This document shows, piece after piece, positions 1 through 8,785 of a DNA stretch of 64,000 bases. The notes beneath the pieces were generated by a model that saw only the letters and a list, made by a program, of their open reading frames with translations, was not told where the DNA came from and did no database searches. The stretch comes from Christensenellaceae bacterium. Its GTDB lineage: Bacteria > Bacillota > Clostridia > Christensenellales > Christensenellaceae. Numbering within the stretch: position 1 is the stretch's first letter; each line of letters starts with the position of its first letter. The stretch spans positions 248,001-312,000 of the forward strand of contig AP025580.1 of the NCBI GenBank assembly GCA_022846035.1. Direction: 5' to 3'. Both the position numbers and the translations under genes were made by a program.

Positions 1-296
1 GTAGCGGCCATGATCATCGCCATGGACATGGCGGAAATTCCCAGAACGCTGCCGACGGAAAGATCGATACCGCCGGTAAGCATAACGAAAGTTTGGCCGA
101 TGGAGAGAATCGCGATGATAGCGACCTGCGAGGCGACGTTGCTTAAATTTTGTGCTGTGCGGAAATTTGCCGTCAGGATACACATCAGGATGAAAAATGC
201 GACCATGATAATGCCCATAGCCAGCTCCGTGCGGTATTTTACGCGAATCACGCCCCACTTCGAAGCGCCCTGATTGGGTAATTGATTTTTGCTCAT
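1..296 (-). CDS. Sugar ABC transporter permease, RbsC type (partial, 3' end outside window)
   Basis: Inner-membrane permease of a ribose/galactose-type ABC importer; only the first 98 residues are present. The start ATG (294-296) has a GGAGG eight bases upstream, which lies inside the end of the ATPase gene, so the two are translationally coupled (one base separates stop and start). After a short charged N-terminus a hydrophobic segment (about residues 26-42) is followed by the conserved family stretch around TFVMLTGGIDLSVGSV, typical of RbsC/BPD_transp_2 proteins. The substrate cannot be told. No binding-protein gene is visible on this side, so it probably lies further downstream, outside the window. 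Confidence 0.9.
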   Translation of the reverse strand, partial: MSKNQLPNQGASKWGVIRVKYRTELAMGIIMVAFFILMCILTANFRTAQNLSNVASQVAIIAILSIGQTFVMLTGGIDLSVGSVLGISAMSMAMIMAA

Positions 297-297
297 A

Positions 298-1866
298 TTA
301 TGATACCTCCACTGAATCCGTTGGATTATGTTCACTCCCCGATGTACCGAAGGAAGCAAAGTTCATGATGTTTTCCTCGAAGAATTCATTTTCTTTGTCG
401 TTCATATCCGCGACGATTTTCCCGTCCCGCATAATAATGATCCTGTCGCAGATCCCCAGCAGCTCGGGAAGCTCGGAAGAAATGACGATTACGCAAATCC
501 CCTGCGACACCAGCTTGTGCAAAATATTATAGATTTCAACCTTTGCCGAAATATCGATACCGCGCGTCGGTTCGTCAAGGATAAATACCTTGGGGTCTGT
601 CAGCAACCATTTGCTCAGCACTACTTTTTGCTGATTGCCGCCCGATAAGCTGCTGACGGCATTGTCGGCGCTGGATACCTTGATGTTCAGATCGCCGATC
701 ATCCTGTTGCAGTCCTCTCGTTCGGACTTATGCGGCAAAAGCGCTGCTTTTGAATTGGCGGTTTTCGCAAAAGCGGAATTTTGCAGGACACTCATATTGA
801 GGATCAGGCCTTCCTGCTTGCGGTTTTCCGTCGCCAGCGACAATCCCGCGCGGATCGCGCTCGCGGGGGAGTTTTCCTTGATGGAAACGCCGTCGACCGT
901 CACCGTTCCGGATTTGCGCGGGTCGGCGCCGAAGATGCAGCGCGCGAGCTGCGTACGGCCTGCCCCGACGAGGCCGGAGAATCCCAATATTTCGCCGGTA
1001 TAAGCTTCGAAAGAAAGGTCTTTGATAAAATTGTAAGTATCGCTTAAGTGCTCGACCTTGAGCATTGCCTTTTTCTCCACGCCTTCCTCGAGGGGAAGCT
1101 TCTCGCCGTAAAATTCTTTGATTTCATGCCCGACCATCGCCTTTACCAGCTTTTGCTCAGTCATTTGCCTCATATCTTCGTTGCCGAGCATCAGAAGACC
1201 GTCGCGCAGTACGGTAATACGGTCGGAAATCTCAAATATTTCACTGAAACGGTGGGAAACGATAACAAGCCCCAGCCCTTGTGATTTGAGACGCCGCATT
1301 ACCTCGAACAGCCGGACGGCTTCGTTGTTTGTGAGGGAAGCCGTCGGCTCGTCGAAAAAGATAATTTTTGAATTATAAGAAACCGCTTTAATGATTTCCA
1401 CGATTTGCTGTTCCGCTACGGAAAGTTCGCTCAGCAGCGTTTCCGGATTGATATGATGCTCCATATCAAACAGGCGCAGCAGTTCGTTCGTGCGTGTGAT
1501 GGCTTCCGCCTTGGAGAAAACGCCTCTTTTGAAAAGCTCGTTGTGCCCTAAAAAAATGTTTTCGTATACCGGCAAATGCGGCATGGAATTAAATTCCTGC
1601 ATCACGATGGAGATACCGTTTGTAATCGCATCCAAAGGCGTATTGATTTCCTTTTCAACGCCTTCGATAAAAATCTTGCCCGAATCGGCCGGCTCAATCC
1701 CGCTTATAAGCTTCGCGAGGGTAGATTTTCCGGCGCCATTTTCCCCCATCAGAGCGTGGACCTCGCCTGCGGTTATGGTAAAATCCACATTGTTGAGGGC
1801 AACAACCGCGCCTGCGCCGTACGTTTTGGTCATTCCGTTTGCCTGAAGCAATGGTGTTATACTCAC
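298..1866 (-). CDS. Sugar ABC transporter ATP-binding protein, RbsA/MglA type
   Basis: Cytoplasmic ATPase energising the adjacent RbsC-like permease. At 522 aa it holds two ABC domains, as is normal for the carbohydrate-uptake-2 group. Domain 1 (about 8-240) has Walker A GENGAGKST, signature LSELSVAEQQ and Walker B IIFFDEPTAS. Domain 2 (about 265-500) has a degenerate Walker A region (GLVGAGRTQ), signature SSLSGGNQQK and Walker B VFILDEPTRG. This asymmetry is usual for the family. Translation starts at GTG (1864-1866) after a GAGGG-type ribosome site. It is the first gene of a leftward operon; no regulator or binding protein lies directly upstream. A second protein of this family begins at 63507 but belongs to a different locus. 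Confidence 0.95.
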   Translation of the reverse strand: MSITPLLQANGMTKTYGAGAVVALNNVDFTITAGEVHALMGENGAGKSTLAKLISGIEPADSGKIFIEGVEKEINTPLDAITNGISIVMQEFNSMPHLPVYENIFLGHNELFKRGVFSKAEAITRTNELLRLFDMEHHINPETLLSELSVAEQQIVEIIKAVSYNSKIIFFDEPTASLTNNEAVRLFEVMRRLKSQGLGLVIVSHRFSEIFEISDRITVLRDGLLMLGNEDMRQMTEQKLVKAMVGHEIKEFYGEKLPLEEGVEKKAMLKVEHLSDTYNFIKDLSFEAYTGEILGFSGLVGAGRTQLARCIFGADPRKSGTVTVDGVSIKENSPASAIRAGLSLATENRKQEGLILNMSVLQNSAFAKTANSKAALLPHKSEREDCNRMIGDLNIKVSSADNAVSSLSGGNQQKVVLSKWLLTDPKVFILDEPTRGIDISAKVEIYNILHKLVSQGICVIVISSELPELLGICDRIIIMRDGKIVADMNDKENEFFEENIMNFASFGTSGSEHNPTDSVEVS

Positions 1867-2391
1867 TTTATCCCTCTTTTCTTTATAGATTACTTATGCA
1901 GTTATGATAGTAAAGACAATGATAGATTAACTTTAAGTATTCAAATAATCTTTAAGCGGTATATAATATGTAATCCTTATTTTGTTATGGAGTCTGGTAC
2001 TGGCCGCGCATGTGGTGCGCGGGATTCAGTGTTTATTCTGATCAAACAATCGATGAATTTTCGTAAGATTTTTTCGAGAGAAAATTAACTTTAATTTAGC
2101 TATAGATTTAAGTTAATTTTGCTTCTTGATTTATAATATAATATAATTGTTTCATTATGTCAATCATTGTTTTTAATATTTGCGGCGCCAAACAAAAAAC
2201 AATTTTTTGAAAATTAGAAAAAATGCAGTAAAATGCGGATTTATAGCGGTTTTTGGTTGTGGAAAATTGTGGAGAATCAATAAAATAAAGTTCAAAACGC
2301 AAGCATATTTACTGAAAAACAAAGAAATTAGTGCAAAAAATATGAGCCGATCAAGACAAAAATATGAGTGAATATTGTGTAAAAAGCAGCG
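1867..2391. other. A/T-rich intergenic control region between divergent sugar ABC operon and glycerate kinase
   Basis: No convincing gene is present. Seen here: a GC-rich hairpin (CCGCGC at 2004-2009, GCGCGG at 2017-2022) standing out from A/T-rich DNA; an 11-bp perfect inverted repeat (2081-2091 and 2110-2120); a related TTAACTTTAA at about 1927-1936; and two DnaA-box-like 9-mers, TGTGGAAAA (2258-2266) and TGTGGAGAA (2269-2277). Roughly half of the region should serve the leftward ABC operon, whose promoter I could not place firmly. Confidence 0.5.
2081..2120. promoter_or_regulatory. Inverted repeat, possible operator for the sugar ABC operon
   Basis: AAAATTAACTT and AAGTTAATTTT form perfect 11-bp arms around an 18-base A/T-rich spacer. 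A partial copy (TTAACTTTAA) lies closer to the ABC gene at about 1927-1936. Two copies of one half-site upstream of a sugar operon suggest a repressor or activator target. No regulator for it is encoded nearby; the assignment is inference. Confidence 0.4.
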
Positions 2392-2420
2392 TTGTTTTTT
2401 ACGAAATAGTATGATATAGT
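2392..2420 (+). promoter_or_regulatory. Promoter of glycerate kinase gene
   Basis: TTGTTT (2392-2397), 17-base spacer, TATAGT (2415-2420). The start codon follows 41 bases later with GGGAGG as the ribosome site. Confidence 0.55.
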
Positions 2421-2461
2421 TTCAATATAATCAGACAAAATTCAATAGGCGGGAGGACCGT

Positions 2462-3580
2462 ATGAAAAATTTTATCCTGGCACCGGATTCTTTTAAAGGA
2501 ACGATGAGCGCCCAAGCGGTGTGCTCTATCTGGGCGGAAGCGATCAAAAGGCATATCCCGAATGCCGAAATTTACGAATTGCCTCTGGCCGACGGCGGCG
2601 AAGGAATGGTGGAAGCGTTCCTGGGGGCGTGCGGCGGACAAAAACGGACTGTTTTTGTAAACGGCCCGATAGGCGGCACAGTTGAGGCGGAATACGGAAT
2701 TTTGCCGGATGGAACGGCTGTTCTTGAAATGGCGGCGTGCGCGGGCCTGACGCTCGTCGGGGAAAACAAGAGGCCGGAAGAAGCGACGACCTACGGCGTG
2801 GGAGAGATGCTTAAGTATGCCGCGATGAACGGCGCCGAAAGAATAATCTTGGGTCTTGGCGGAAGCGCGACAAACGATTGTGGAATCGGTATGGCGGCGG
2901 CGCTTGGATACCGTTTTTATGACGTGGGCGGAAAAGAGCTGGAGTCGTTGGCGAAAAATATGACGGGAATTGCCCATATCGAGAGGCCGGAGAGCTTGCC
3001 GGATATTAGGGTTGTCGCGGCATGCGATGTGGATAATCCGCTCTATGGAAAAGACGGCGCTACCTATACTTTCGGTCCGCAAAAGGGAGTTGCCGGAGAC
3101 ATGCTCGGGGAACTGGACGCGGGGCTTGTGAATATGGCGAACGTAATCGAAAGGGACCTCAATATCCGGATTGCCGATGTTCCGGGCGCGGGCGCGGCGG
3201 GAGGACTGGGCGGAGGCGTATTGGCGTTTTTGGGCGGTACGCTGGAGCCGGGAATCGACCTGCTGCTTGACTCGGTGCATTTCGACGATGTATTGGAAGA
3301 CGCGGATATGGTATTCGTAGGGGAAGGGCGGATGGACTGGCAAAGCGCGCATGGCAAAGCGCCAGTCGGTATTTCAAGGCGCGCGAAAAAGCATGGGGTT
3401 CCGTGTATCGCGCTCAATGGAATGGCCGGACAAGGCGCGGAAGAAGTTTACAAGGAGGGGATTTGCGCTTTGTTTTGCGCGGCGCAGGGGGCACGGGATA
3501 TTGCAGAGATCGTAAAAACCTGCGAGGAAGATATGCAGCGGCTGGCGGATGCGGTCGTGCGCGTTTTATGTATATCATAA
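2462..3580 (+). CDS. Glycerate kinase, GarK/GlxK family
   Basis: Phosphorylates D-glycerate with ATP to 2- or 3-phosphoglycerate, feeding glycerate into lower glycolysis. The 372-aa length matches the family (about 375-380). Recognisable marks are the N-terminal LAPDSFKGTMSAQ, the LADGGEG segment at about 42-48, and LGGSATNDCGIGMAAALG in the middle, all typical of type-2 glycerate kinases. ATG 2462 follows GGGAGG at close spacing. The gene stands alone on the plus strand and its last bases overlap the end of the convergent MFS gene. The nearby sugar transporter suggests carbohydrate or sugar-acid catabolism, but nothing ties them functionally. Confidence 0.93.
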   Translation: MKNFILAPDSFKGTMSAQAVCSIWAEAIKRHIPNAEIYELPLADGGEGMVEAFLGACGGQKRTVFVNGPIGGTVEAEYGILPDGTAVLEMAACAGLTLVGENKRPEEATTYGVGEMLKYAAMNGAERIILGLGGSATNDCGIGMAAALGYRFYDVGGKELESLAKNMTGIAHIERPESLPDIRVVAACDVDNPLYGKDGATYTFGPQKGVAGDMLGELDAGLVNMANVIERDLNIRIADVPGAGAAGGLGGGVLAFLGGTLEPGIDLLLDSVHFDDVLEDADMVFVGEGRMDWQSAHGKAPVGISRRAKKHGVPCIALNGMAGQGAEEVYKEGICALFCAAQGARDIAEIVKTCEEDMQRLADAVVRVLCIS

Positions 3581-4768
3581 ATGTTTTTTATGTAATTGTT
3601 TAAAGTTGGCTCTTATTTCGGTTTTTTGATATGCAAGCGTCACCATAAATATCATTACTGCCAGCAAGATAGCAATGTAGAAAGGGAATAGATAATAACT
3701 AATGCTTGCACCTAACAACCCAAATAAGGGCGGCATGAAGGTTGTACCGACATATGCACAGGCCATCTGTAATCCCATCATAGACTGAGAATGCCGGCTT
3801 CCGAAATGATTTGGTGTTTCGTGTAACAGACTGGGGAAAATGGGCGCGCAACCAAGCCCGATTAAGAACAAGCCGACTAACAAGGCGTTGCCTTTCGCTG
3901 GAAGAAGCAAAATGATTATGCCAGCACCGATTAATATCTGTCCAAAGCGAATCATATGTTTGCTTTGAAATTTTATTGAAAGAAAGCCGGAGAAAAATCT
4001 ACCGCATGTAATCCCTAAATAGTATAAAGAAATCCACCACGCAGCAGTTTCAGAGTGTATTCCCCGGATAGTCACAAGATAGCTGCTTCCCCACAATCCT
4101 ACTGTAGATTCAATCGCACAATAGCAAAAACATGCAAGCAAAACCTGCTTTGCACCGGACAGGCGAATAAGATTTTTGGCAGATAAACCTTGTTGCATTT
4201 CCGCGTCTTTATCTGTCGCAATAGCAGCTTTTTTCCAAAGCGGAAGAGTAAAAAGCAACGCTATTACCAGCGCAAACTGTATCAGGCTAATTGCCCCATA
4301 ACCGCAATTCCAGGATTGCCATTGAATCAGACTGTAGGACATTATGATTGGTCCCAGGGAGGCCCCGATACCCCAAAAGCAATGCAGCCAGTTCATATGC
4401 TTTGCTTTATAGTGTAGGGATACAAAATTATTTAAAGCGGCATCTACCGCTCCGGCTCCCAGTCCTAATGGAATAGCACATAAGCACAGTATTACAAAAC
4501 TATTGGAGAATGAAAAGCCCATAAGCGCGATCGCTGTCATGGCAACACTGATTAAAGTGACTTTACCAGTGCCCAAATGTTTTATCATCCTGTCGCTCCA
4601 TAAGCTTGATAAGATAGTGCCACCCGCTATAATCATGGAAATAATCCCGACACTATCAATCGACACTCCCAACCCTTCGTACATAGTTGGCCAAGCGCTT
4701 CCAAGTAACGAATCGGGCAACCCTAAGCTAATAAATGCCAGATAAATAATTACCAAAAGTAAAACCAT
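3575..4768 (-). CDS. Major facilitator superfamily transporter
   Basis: Predicted cytoplasmic-membrane secondary transporter of 397 aa with about twelve hydrophobic segments and a short basic tail, the usual MFS layout. A loop after the second segment (WSDRMIKHLGTGKV) resembles the conserved MFS loop 2-3 motif. Sequence style is like sugar/FucP-type or uncharacterised MFS exporters, but the substrate cannot be named. ATG start with a G-rich ribosome site. It is divergent from an AraC-type regulator 145 bp away, which probably controls it. The pair is visibly more A/T-rich than flanking genes, consistent with later acquisition. Confidence 0.88.
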   Translation of the reverse strand: MVLLLVIIYLAFISLGLPDSLLGSAWPTMYEGLGVSIDSVGIISMIIAGGTILSSLWSDRMIKHLGTGKVTLISVAMTAIALMGFSFSNSFVILCLCAIPLGLGAGAVDAALNNFVSLHYKAKHMNWLHCFWGIGASLGPIIMSYSLIQWQSWNCGYGAISLIQFALVIALLFTLPLWKKAAIATDKDAEMQQGLSAKNLIRLSGAKQVLLACFCYCAIESTVGLWGSSYLVTIRGIHSETAAWWISLYYLGITCGRFFSGFLSIKFQSKHMIRFGQILIGAGIIILLLPAKGNALLVGLFLIGLGCAPIFPSLLHETPNHFGSRHSQSMMGLQMACAYVGTTFMPPLFGLLGASISYYLFPFYIAILLAVMIFMVTLAYQKTEIRANFKQLHKKHL

Positions 4769-4913
4769 TTTATGCCCCCTAATGTTTATTATCTCAAAAA
4801 AGCATCATATTTATTCTCTTTGACGAACATAATATAACAATACCGTCTTTACAGCTTGTATCAATTACAATATTGCCATATACTATAATAAAACCGCCAA
4901 AAGGAGATGCGCT

Positions 4914-5861
4914 ATGGCAGTTAGGCCCTGTTCGCTCAAAATAGATATCCGGAATCATGAATCTGATAACCGAGGAACCCCTATGTTTCCGTGCGGCGGA
5001 TATATCACTGAAGTAGGCGGCAACATCAATAATCAATTACCGTGGCATTGGCATGAAGAAATCGAGATTATGATTGTTGCATGCGGCACACTAAAATTGG
5101 ATGCGCCTGATCACGCTATATTATTAAAGCAAGGAGAGGCTGCGTTCATCAACTCAAACGTTTTACATTCTGCGGCGAGTACTGATAATAGTGTTTGCAA
5201 AGTGAAATCATTTGTTTTTGACCCCAAACTCGTATTTGGTTTTTTAGAAAGCGCTATCGAGCAAAAATATGTGCGTCCATTAATAAACTGCCCCCGGCTA
5301 TGCGCTATTCATTTCCAAAACATTATACAATGGCATAGAGAAGTTATTGAATGCATAGAAATGGCTTATGATTATTATCAGAACGAGCCTTTCGGGCATG
5401 AGTTGATTGTTCGCGATTGCCTTTCAAGATTATGGTTTTTAATTGTGTCTAATTATCAAGCTGAACTGGAACAATATCAGACTTCCAAAAATACGGAAGC
5501 TATTAGGGTAAAAGAAATGCTGGGATATATTCACTCTCATTATGCAGAACCTATCAATCTAAAAAGTATAGCTGATTCAGCAGCAATCAGTGAGCGTGAG
5601 AGTTTACGTTGTTTTAATAAAATATTAGGAACAACGCCAATGAAATATTTACTTGGTTATAGGATATCAATTGCCGCTGGCCTCCTTACAAATTCGGAAT
5701 TGAACATCTCTGAAATATGCAGGTCGTCCGGCTTTGACTCTCCCAGCTATTTTTCGCTAAAATTCAGATCGCTGGTTAACCAAACGCCAAGTGAATATAA
5801 AAAACAAAATAAAAAATCCAAACGCCTCGCCTATAAACACAGGTTTGGAGTTCGGATTTAA
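4914..5861 (+). CDS. AraC family transcriptional regulator with N-terminal cupin domain
   Basis: One-component DNA-binding regulator of 315 aa. The N-terminal part (about 30-110) is a cupin-like sensor with HWHEEIEIMIV and a later histidine in NVLHSA. The C-terminal part (about 195-295) has two helix-turn-helix motifs ending in the typical GFDSPSYFSLKFR and TPSEYKK signature. The start ATG follows AAGGAG. A TATAAT at 4884-4889 is a likely -10 element, but no good -35 is seen. It is divergent from the MFS gene, its probable target. The tail (last about 15 residues) runs beyond the usual family end, to within seven bases of the tRNA gene, and may be a product of a recombination junction. Confidence 0.9.
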   Translation: MAVRPCSLKIDIRNHESDNRGTPMFPCGGYITEVGGNINNQLPWHWHEEIEIMIVACGTLKLDAPDHAILLKQGEAAFINSNVLHSAASTDNSVCKVKSFVFDPKLVFGFLESAIEQKYVRPLINCPRLCAIHFQNIIQWHREVIECIEMAYDYYQNEPFGHELIVRDCLSRLWFLIVSNYQAELEQYQTSKNTEAIRVKEMLGYIHSHYAEPINLKSIADSAAISERESLRCFNKILGTTPMKYLLGYRISIAAGLLTNSELNISEICRSSGFDSPSYFSLKFRSLVNQTPSEYKKQNKKSKRLAYKHRFGVRI

Positions 5862-5867
5862 ATGTTC

Positions 5868-5959
5868 TGGCGGACAGAGGGAGATTCGAACTCCCGGAAC
5901 GCTATTAACGTTCACACGATTTCCAATCGTGCGCCTTAAGCCAACTCAGCCATCTGTCC
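5868..5959 (-). tRNA. tRNA-Ser (anticodon GGA)
   Basis: The reverse strand folds as a class II tRNA: acceptor stem GGACAGA/TCTGTCC (5953-5959 with 5872-5878), discriminator G, and encoded CCA (5868-5870). The anticodon stem CACGA/TCGTG encloses loop TTGGAAA, giving anticodon GGA (reads UCC/UCU). The long variable arm (GAACG...CGTTC) and T-loop TTCGAAT are present. Length 92 nt including CCA. Confidence 0.96.
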
Positions 5960-6061
5960 ACGCTTTTATTTTCTTTACAGCGAAAACTATTTTATCACAA
6001 AATAGGCCCGCTAACAAGCTGTTTTCACATTTTTTATGGAAAATTCACAAGAAAAAAGACT

Positions 6062-6673
6062 CTACCGAGATTTACGCCTCGTTTTGGGTTTCAGTTTCAA
6101 GGGCCCTAAAATAAGCAGCTCAATCAGATCGCCGTAACTGCCATGATAAACGAGCGATTTTTTATTGATCAAAAGAATCATACCGTTGACCATAGCCGAA
6201 AGCAACGGGAGTAGTAAGGCATATTCGTTTTCCGGAATGTTGCATTTTGCAAAATAATCCTGGGCGGTAAGGATATAAGGATGGTCGTAATAGGGCGGCC
6301 TGTAAAGCGCATGGTACGCAGGCCAGGACGTTTGTCCCGACATATCTGCGTGAAGAAGATAATGATATTGGGGGTGCTTGACCATGTAGCGCACGTAGGA
6401 TTTTAGCAGGACGACAAACGCCTCTTCTTCGGGAGCGCGTTTGATCGCGCGATTGATATAAGGATACATATGCGAAAGAACATAAGGAACCGTTGCGCCG
6501 ATCAGTGCATTTTTGTTTTCGTAGTATTTATAGGCGGTGGCATGCGTTACGCCGCATTCGGCAGCTATTTTGCGCAGAGAAATTTTTTCGATCCCGTATT
6601 TTTCGATATGGCGGATCGTCGCTTCCAGCAGAAGATTTTGTATATTCCGTGATTTTCTTACGGCAGACTCCAT
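6062..6673 (-). CDS. TetR/AcrR family transcriptional regulator
   Basis: Predicted dimeric repressor of 203 aa. The N-terminal helix-turn-helix (about residues 18-62) reads ISLRKIAAECGVTHATAYKYYENK, a clear TetR_N pattern. The remaining helical domain, which would bind the inducer, has no recognisable signature. ATG start at 6673. It lies 19 bp downstream of a second TetR gene on the same strand, so the two are probably co-transcribed. No transporter or enzyme sits beside them, so the targets are unknown. Confidence 0.88.
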   Translation of the reverse strand: MESAVRKSRNIQNLLLEATIRHIEKYGIEKISLRKIAAECGVTHATAYKYYENKNALIGATVPYVLSHMYPYINRAIKRAPEEEAFVVLLKSYVRYMVKHPQYHYLLHADMSGQTSWPAYHALYRPPYYDHPYILTAQDYFAKCNIPENEYALLLPLLSAMVNGMILLINKKSLVYHGSYGDLIELLILGPLKLKPKTRRKSR

Positions 6674-6692
6674 AGAATATAACTCCTTTGCC

Positions 6693-7385
6693 TTAGAAAT
6701 ATCTCTTGAAGAAATAGCGCACCAGATCGTTTACCGCCTCTTTACGGTCCCTGCCGGCAGGGATACTTCCGTTTGCAAATACATAAGAAAGACCGTAGAT
6801 AAAGGAAAAAACAGCGACCTGCCCCAGGCATACCGCAGGATCGTCCTCAGCGGGCTCCAGTCCGGAGGGAACGGGCGAAAATACGCGCTCCTGAAACCCT
6901 TTCTTTTTGAGAAGGGCGTCGATGATGGGAGCGGGGAGTTTGCTGAACCGGTTTAAGGTTTTCAGGCTGGGAAATCCGGGGTATTTACTTTTGCAAACCA
7001 ACTCGCCGTTGCTGGAATCTAAAATATAGGAAGGCGATTTTGTTATTTGCGTCTGCTGGAGGACCTGCCAATGGGCGGGATATTCCTCGATCAGCGTCAA
7101 ATAAATATTGGCGAGGGCAGAAATCTTTTGTTCGAATTTTTGGGATGACTCCAGCACAATTTCAACCGCTTTCGCGGTCAGGTTGGCCAGAATACGCTCA
7201 TTAAGCGCCTCCAAAAGCGCGTCTTTATTAGTAAAATGATTATAGATCGCATGGGGAGTGACATAACAAAGAGCCGCCAACTTGCGCATGGTAAGCTCTT
7301 CCAGGCGATGATCGTTTAAAAACGTCAAACTGGCCGCAATCAATTCTTCCCGCAGGGAACGCGGTTGCGATCTTTCCTCTTTCAA
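6693..7385 (-). CDS. TetR/AcrR family transcriptional regulator
   Basis: A second TetR-type protein of 230 aa. The helix-turn-helix is near residues 25-65, with LTMRKLAALCYVTPHAIYNHFTNK. The C-terminal domain is long and unrelated by eye to the neighbour, so this is not a simple duplication. Translation appears to start at TTG (7383-7385); AGGAG lies upstream at a rather long spacing (about 12 bases), so the exact start is less sure. First gene of a two-gene leftward unit, divergent from the HU gene. Confidence 0.85.
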   Translation of the reverse strand: MKEERSQPRSLREELIAASLTFLNDHRLEELTMRKLAALCYVTPHAIYNHFTNKDALLEALNERILANLTAKAVEIVLESSQKFEQKISALANIYLTLIEEYPAHWQVLQQTQITKSPSYILDSSNGELVCKSKYPGFPSLKTLNRFSKLPAPIIDALLKKKGFQERVFSPVPSGLEPAEDDPAVCLGQVAVFSFIYGLSYVFANGSIPAGRDRKEAVNDLVRYFFKRYF

Positions 7386-7523
7386 TGTATTATTCCACTC
7401 CTGATAAGTATTATACTATAGCGATATTGAAGTTACAATGAGCGGAGTGTAAAAAAATGGCTATAAAATTAGGTTTTGAACGGTAAAAATGATACGGATA
7501 CGGTAAAAACAGACCGGCGTATA

Positions 7524-7552
7524 TTGACTTTTTATGCTTTAATGAATACAAT
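7524..7552 (+). promoter_or_regulatory. Promoter upstream of HU gene
   Basis: TTGACT (7524-7529), 17-base spacer, TACAAT (7547-7552). It would give an untranslated leader of about 140 nt before the HU gene. The rest of 7386-7698 shows no gene. Confidence 0.5.
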
Positions 7553-7698
7553 AAAAAGGGTATGGAGTAACCATTGTATACATCTTTGCATTTAGTTGTT
7601 CAGTACAAGGGTATCTGTAGAACATGATAGGATACAATGCGGACAGACTGGCGTTTGTTCTTGTTTTTTTAACACAAAATATATTAAGGAGGTAAGGT

Positions 7699-7977
7699 AT
7701 GAATAAGAAATGTTTGGTTGAAAAAGTTGCGGCAAAGACAGGCTTTATGAAAAAGGATGTGGAAGTATTAACGGACGCGCTTTTGGAAAGTATTTCGGAT
7801 GCCCTCGCCAACAACGAGAGAGTGCAATTTGTGGGATTCGGAACGTTTGAAGTAAGGACGCGCGCGCCTCGGCAATGTAAAAATCCCCGCACCGGCGAAA
7901 TGATCAAAATCGGGGAAACAAAGATTCCTGCTTTCAAAGCCGGAAAAAACCTGAAAGAGACGATCGAGTCGAGGTAG
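7699..7977 (+). CDS. hup: HU family DNA-binding protein
   Basis: Small nucleoid protein of 92 aa that binds and bends DNA as a dimer. It shows the whole family pattern: N-terminal helices, VQFVGFGTFEVRTRAPRQ in the middle, then the DNA-wrapping arm with RNPxTG-like KNPRTGEMIKI and the PAFKAGKNLK end. ATG 7699 follows AAGGAGG. An aquaporin gene begins 33 bp downstream and may share the transcript. It is a paralogue-type HU rather than IHF, judged by its solitary position. Confidence 0.93.
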   Translation: MNKKCLVEKVAAKTGFMKKDVEVLTDALLESISDALANNERVQFVGFGTFEVRTRAPRQCKNPRTGEMIKIGETKIPAFKAGKNLKETIESR

Positions 7978-8010
7978 ATTATAAAGTTTTTTATTATAGG
8001 AGGTATCATA

Positions 8011-8727
8011 ATGAAAAAGTATTTGGCTGAATTTATCGGCACGTTCGTACTCGTACTATTCGGGTGCGGCACGGCGGCGCTTTCGGGCGGTATTGGCGGC
8101 GTGACGGGGATCGTGGGGATTGCGCTTGCATTCGGTCTTTCCATCGTTGCGATGGCGTATTGCATCGGGAATATCTCCGGATGCCACATCAATCCGGCGG
8201 TGTCGTTCGCAATGCTTCTTTCAAAACGCATGAGCGGCAAGGATTTTGTCGGTTATGTGATCGCGCAGGTTCTGGGCGCGATTCTGGCGAGCGCCATCCT
8301 GATGTTTATCGTCAACAGCGCCGATCTGGGCGGTATTGCGCAGACGGGCCTTGGGCAGGACGGCTTCGGCGACGCTTCTTTCGTAGGACTCTCCATGGGC
8401 GGCGCGTTTGTTGTGGAAGTGATTCTGACTTTTGTTTTCGTATTGACGGTCCTGGGCGTAACGTCTTCTGAAAAGATGGGATCGGTTGCCGGTATCGTGA
8501 TCGGTCTGACGCTTGCTTTTGTGCACATCATCGGGATCCCGCTGACAGGAACGTCCGTTAATCCGGCAAGAAGCCTGGCTCCGGCGATCTTCATGGGCGG
8601 CGAAGCACTCGGGCAGGTATGGTTGTTCATCGTAGCCCCGCTGATCGGCGCCGCGATTGCTGCCGTGATCTGGATCGGTTTTATGAAAGGTAGGCAAGAT
8701 AAAAGGGAATCCGGCGAGATCCTATAA
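8011..8727 (+). CDS. Aquaporin, MIP family (AqpZ-like)
   Basis: Channel for water and possibly small neutral solutes in the cytoplasmic membrane. The 238-aa protein has six hydrophobic helices and both NPA boxes, HINPAVSFA (about 62) and SVNPARSLA (about 180). The selectivity region before the second box, HIIGIPLTGTSVNPAR, keeps the His and Arg expected in water-specific aquaporins rather than the Gly/Arg pair of glycerol facilitators. ATG 8011 has AGGAGG. It follows the HU gene closely and ends before a bidirectional terminator. Confidence 0.92.
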   Translation: MKKYLAEFIGTFVLVLFGCGTAALSGGIGGVTGIVGIALAFGLSIVAMAYCIGNISGCHINPAVSFAMLLSKRMSGKDFVGYVIAQVLGAILASAILMFIVNSADLGGIAQTGLGQDGFGDASFVGLSMGGAFVVEVILTFVFVLTVLGVTSSEKMGSVAGIVIGLTLAFVHIIGIPLTGTSVNPARSLAPAIFMGGEALGQVWLFIVAPLIGAAIAAVIWIGFMKGRQDKRESGEIL

Positions 8728-8785
8728 CCACCTGTTCCGGCGGGGTATGGATCTGCCGTTGTCTTCGGAATTGTATCTTAATATG

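Noticed and set aside
2108-2302. 64-codon reading frame on the minus strand in the intergenic region
   Set aside because: No ribosome site, A/T-driven composition, and it overlaps the inverted repeat and other control signals.
3560-3620. Attachment-site copy of the tRNA-Ser 3' end at the far side of the A/T-rich pair
   Set aside because: No stretch resembling the tRNA 3' end was found near this edge.
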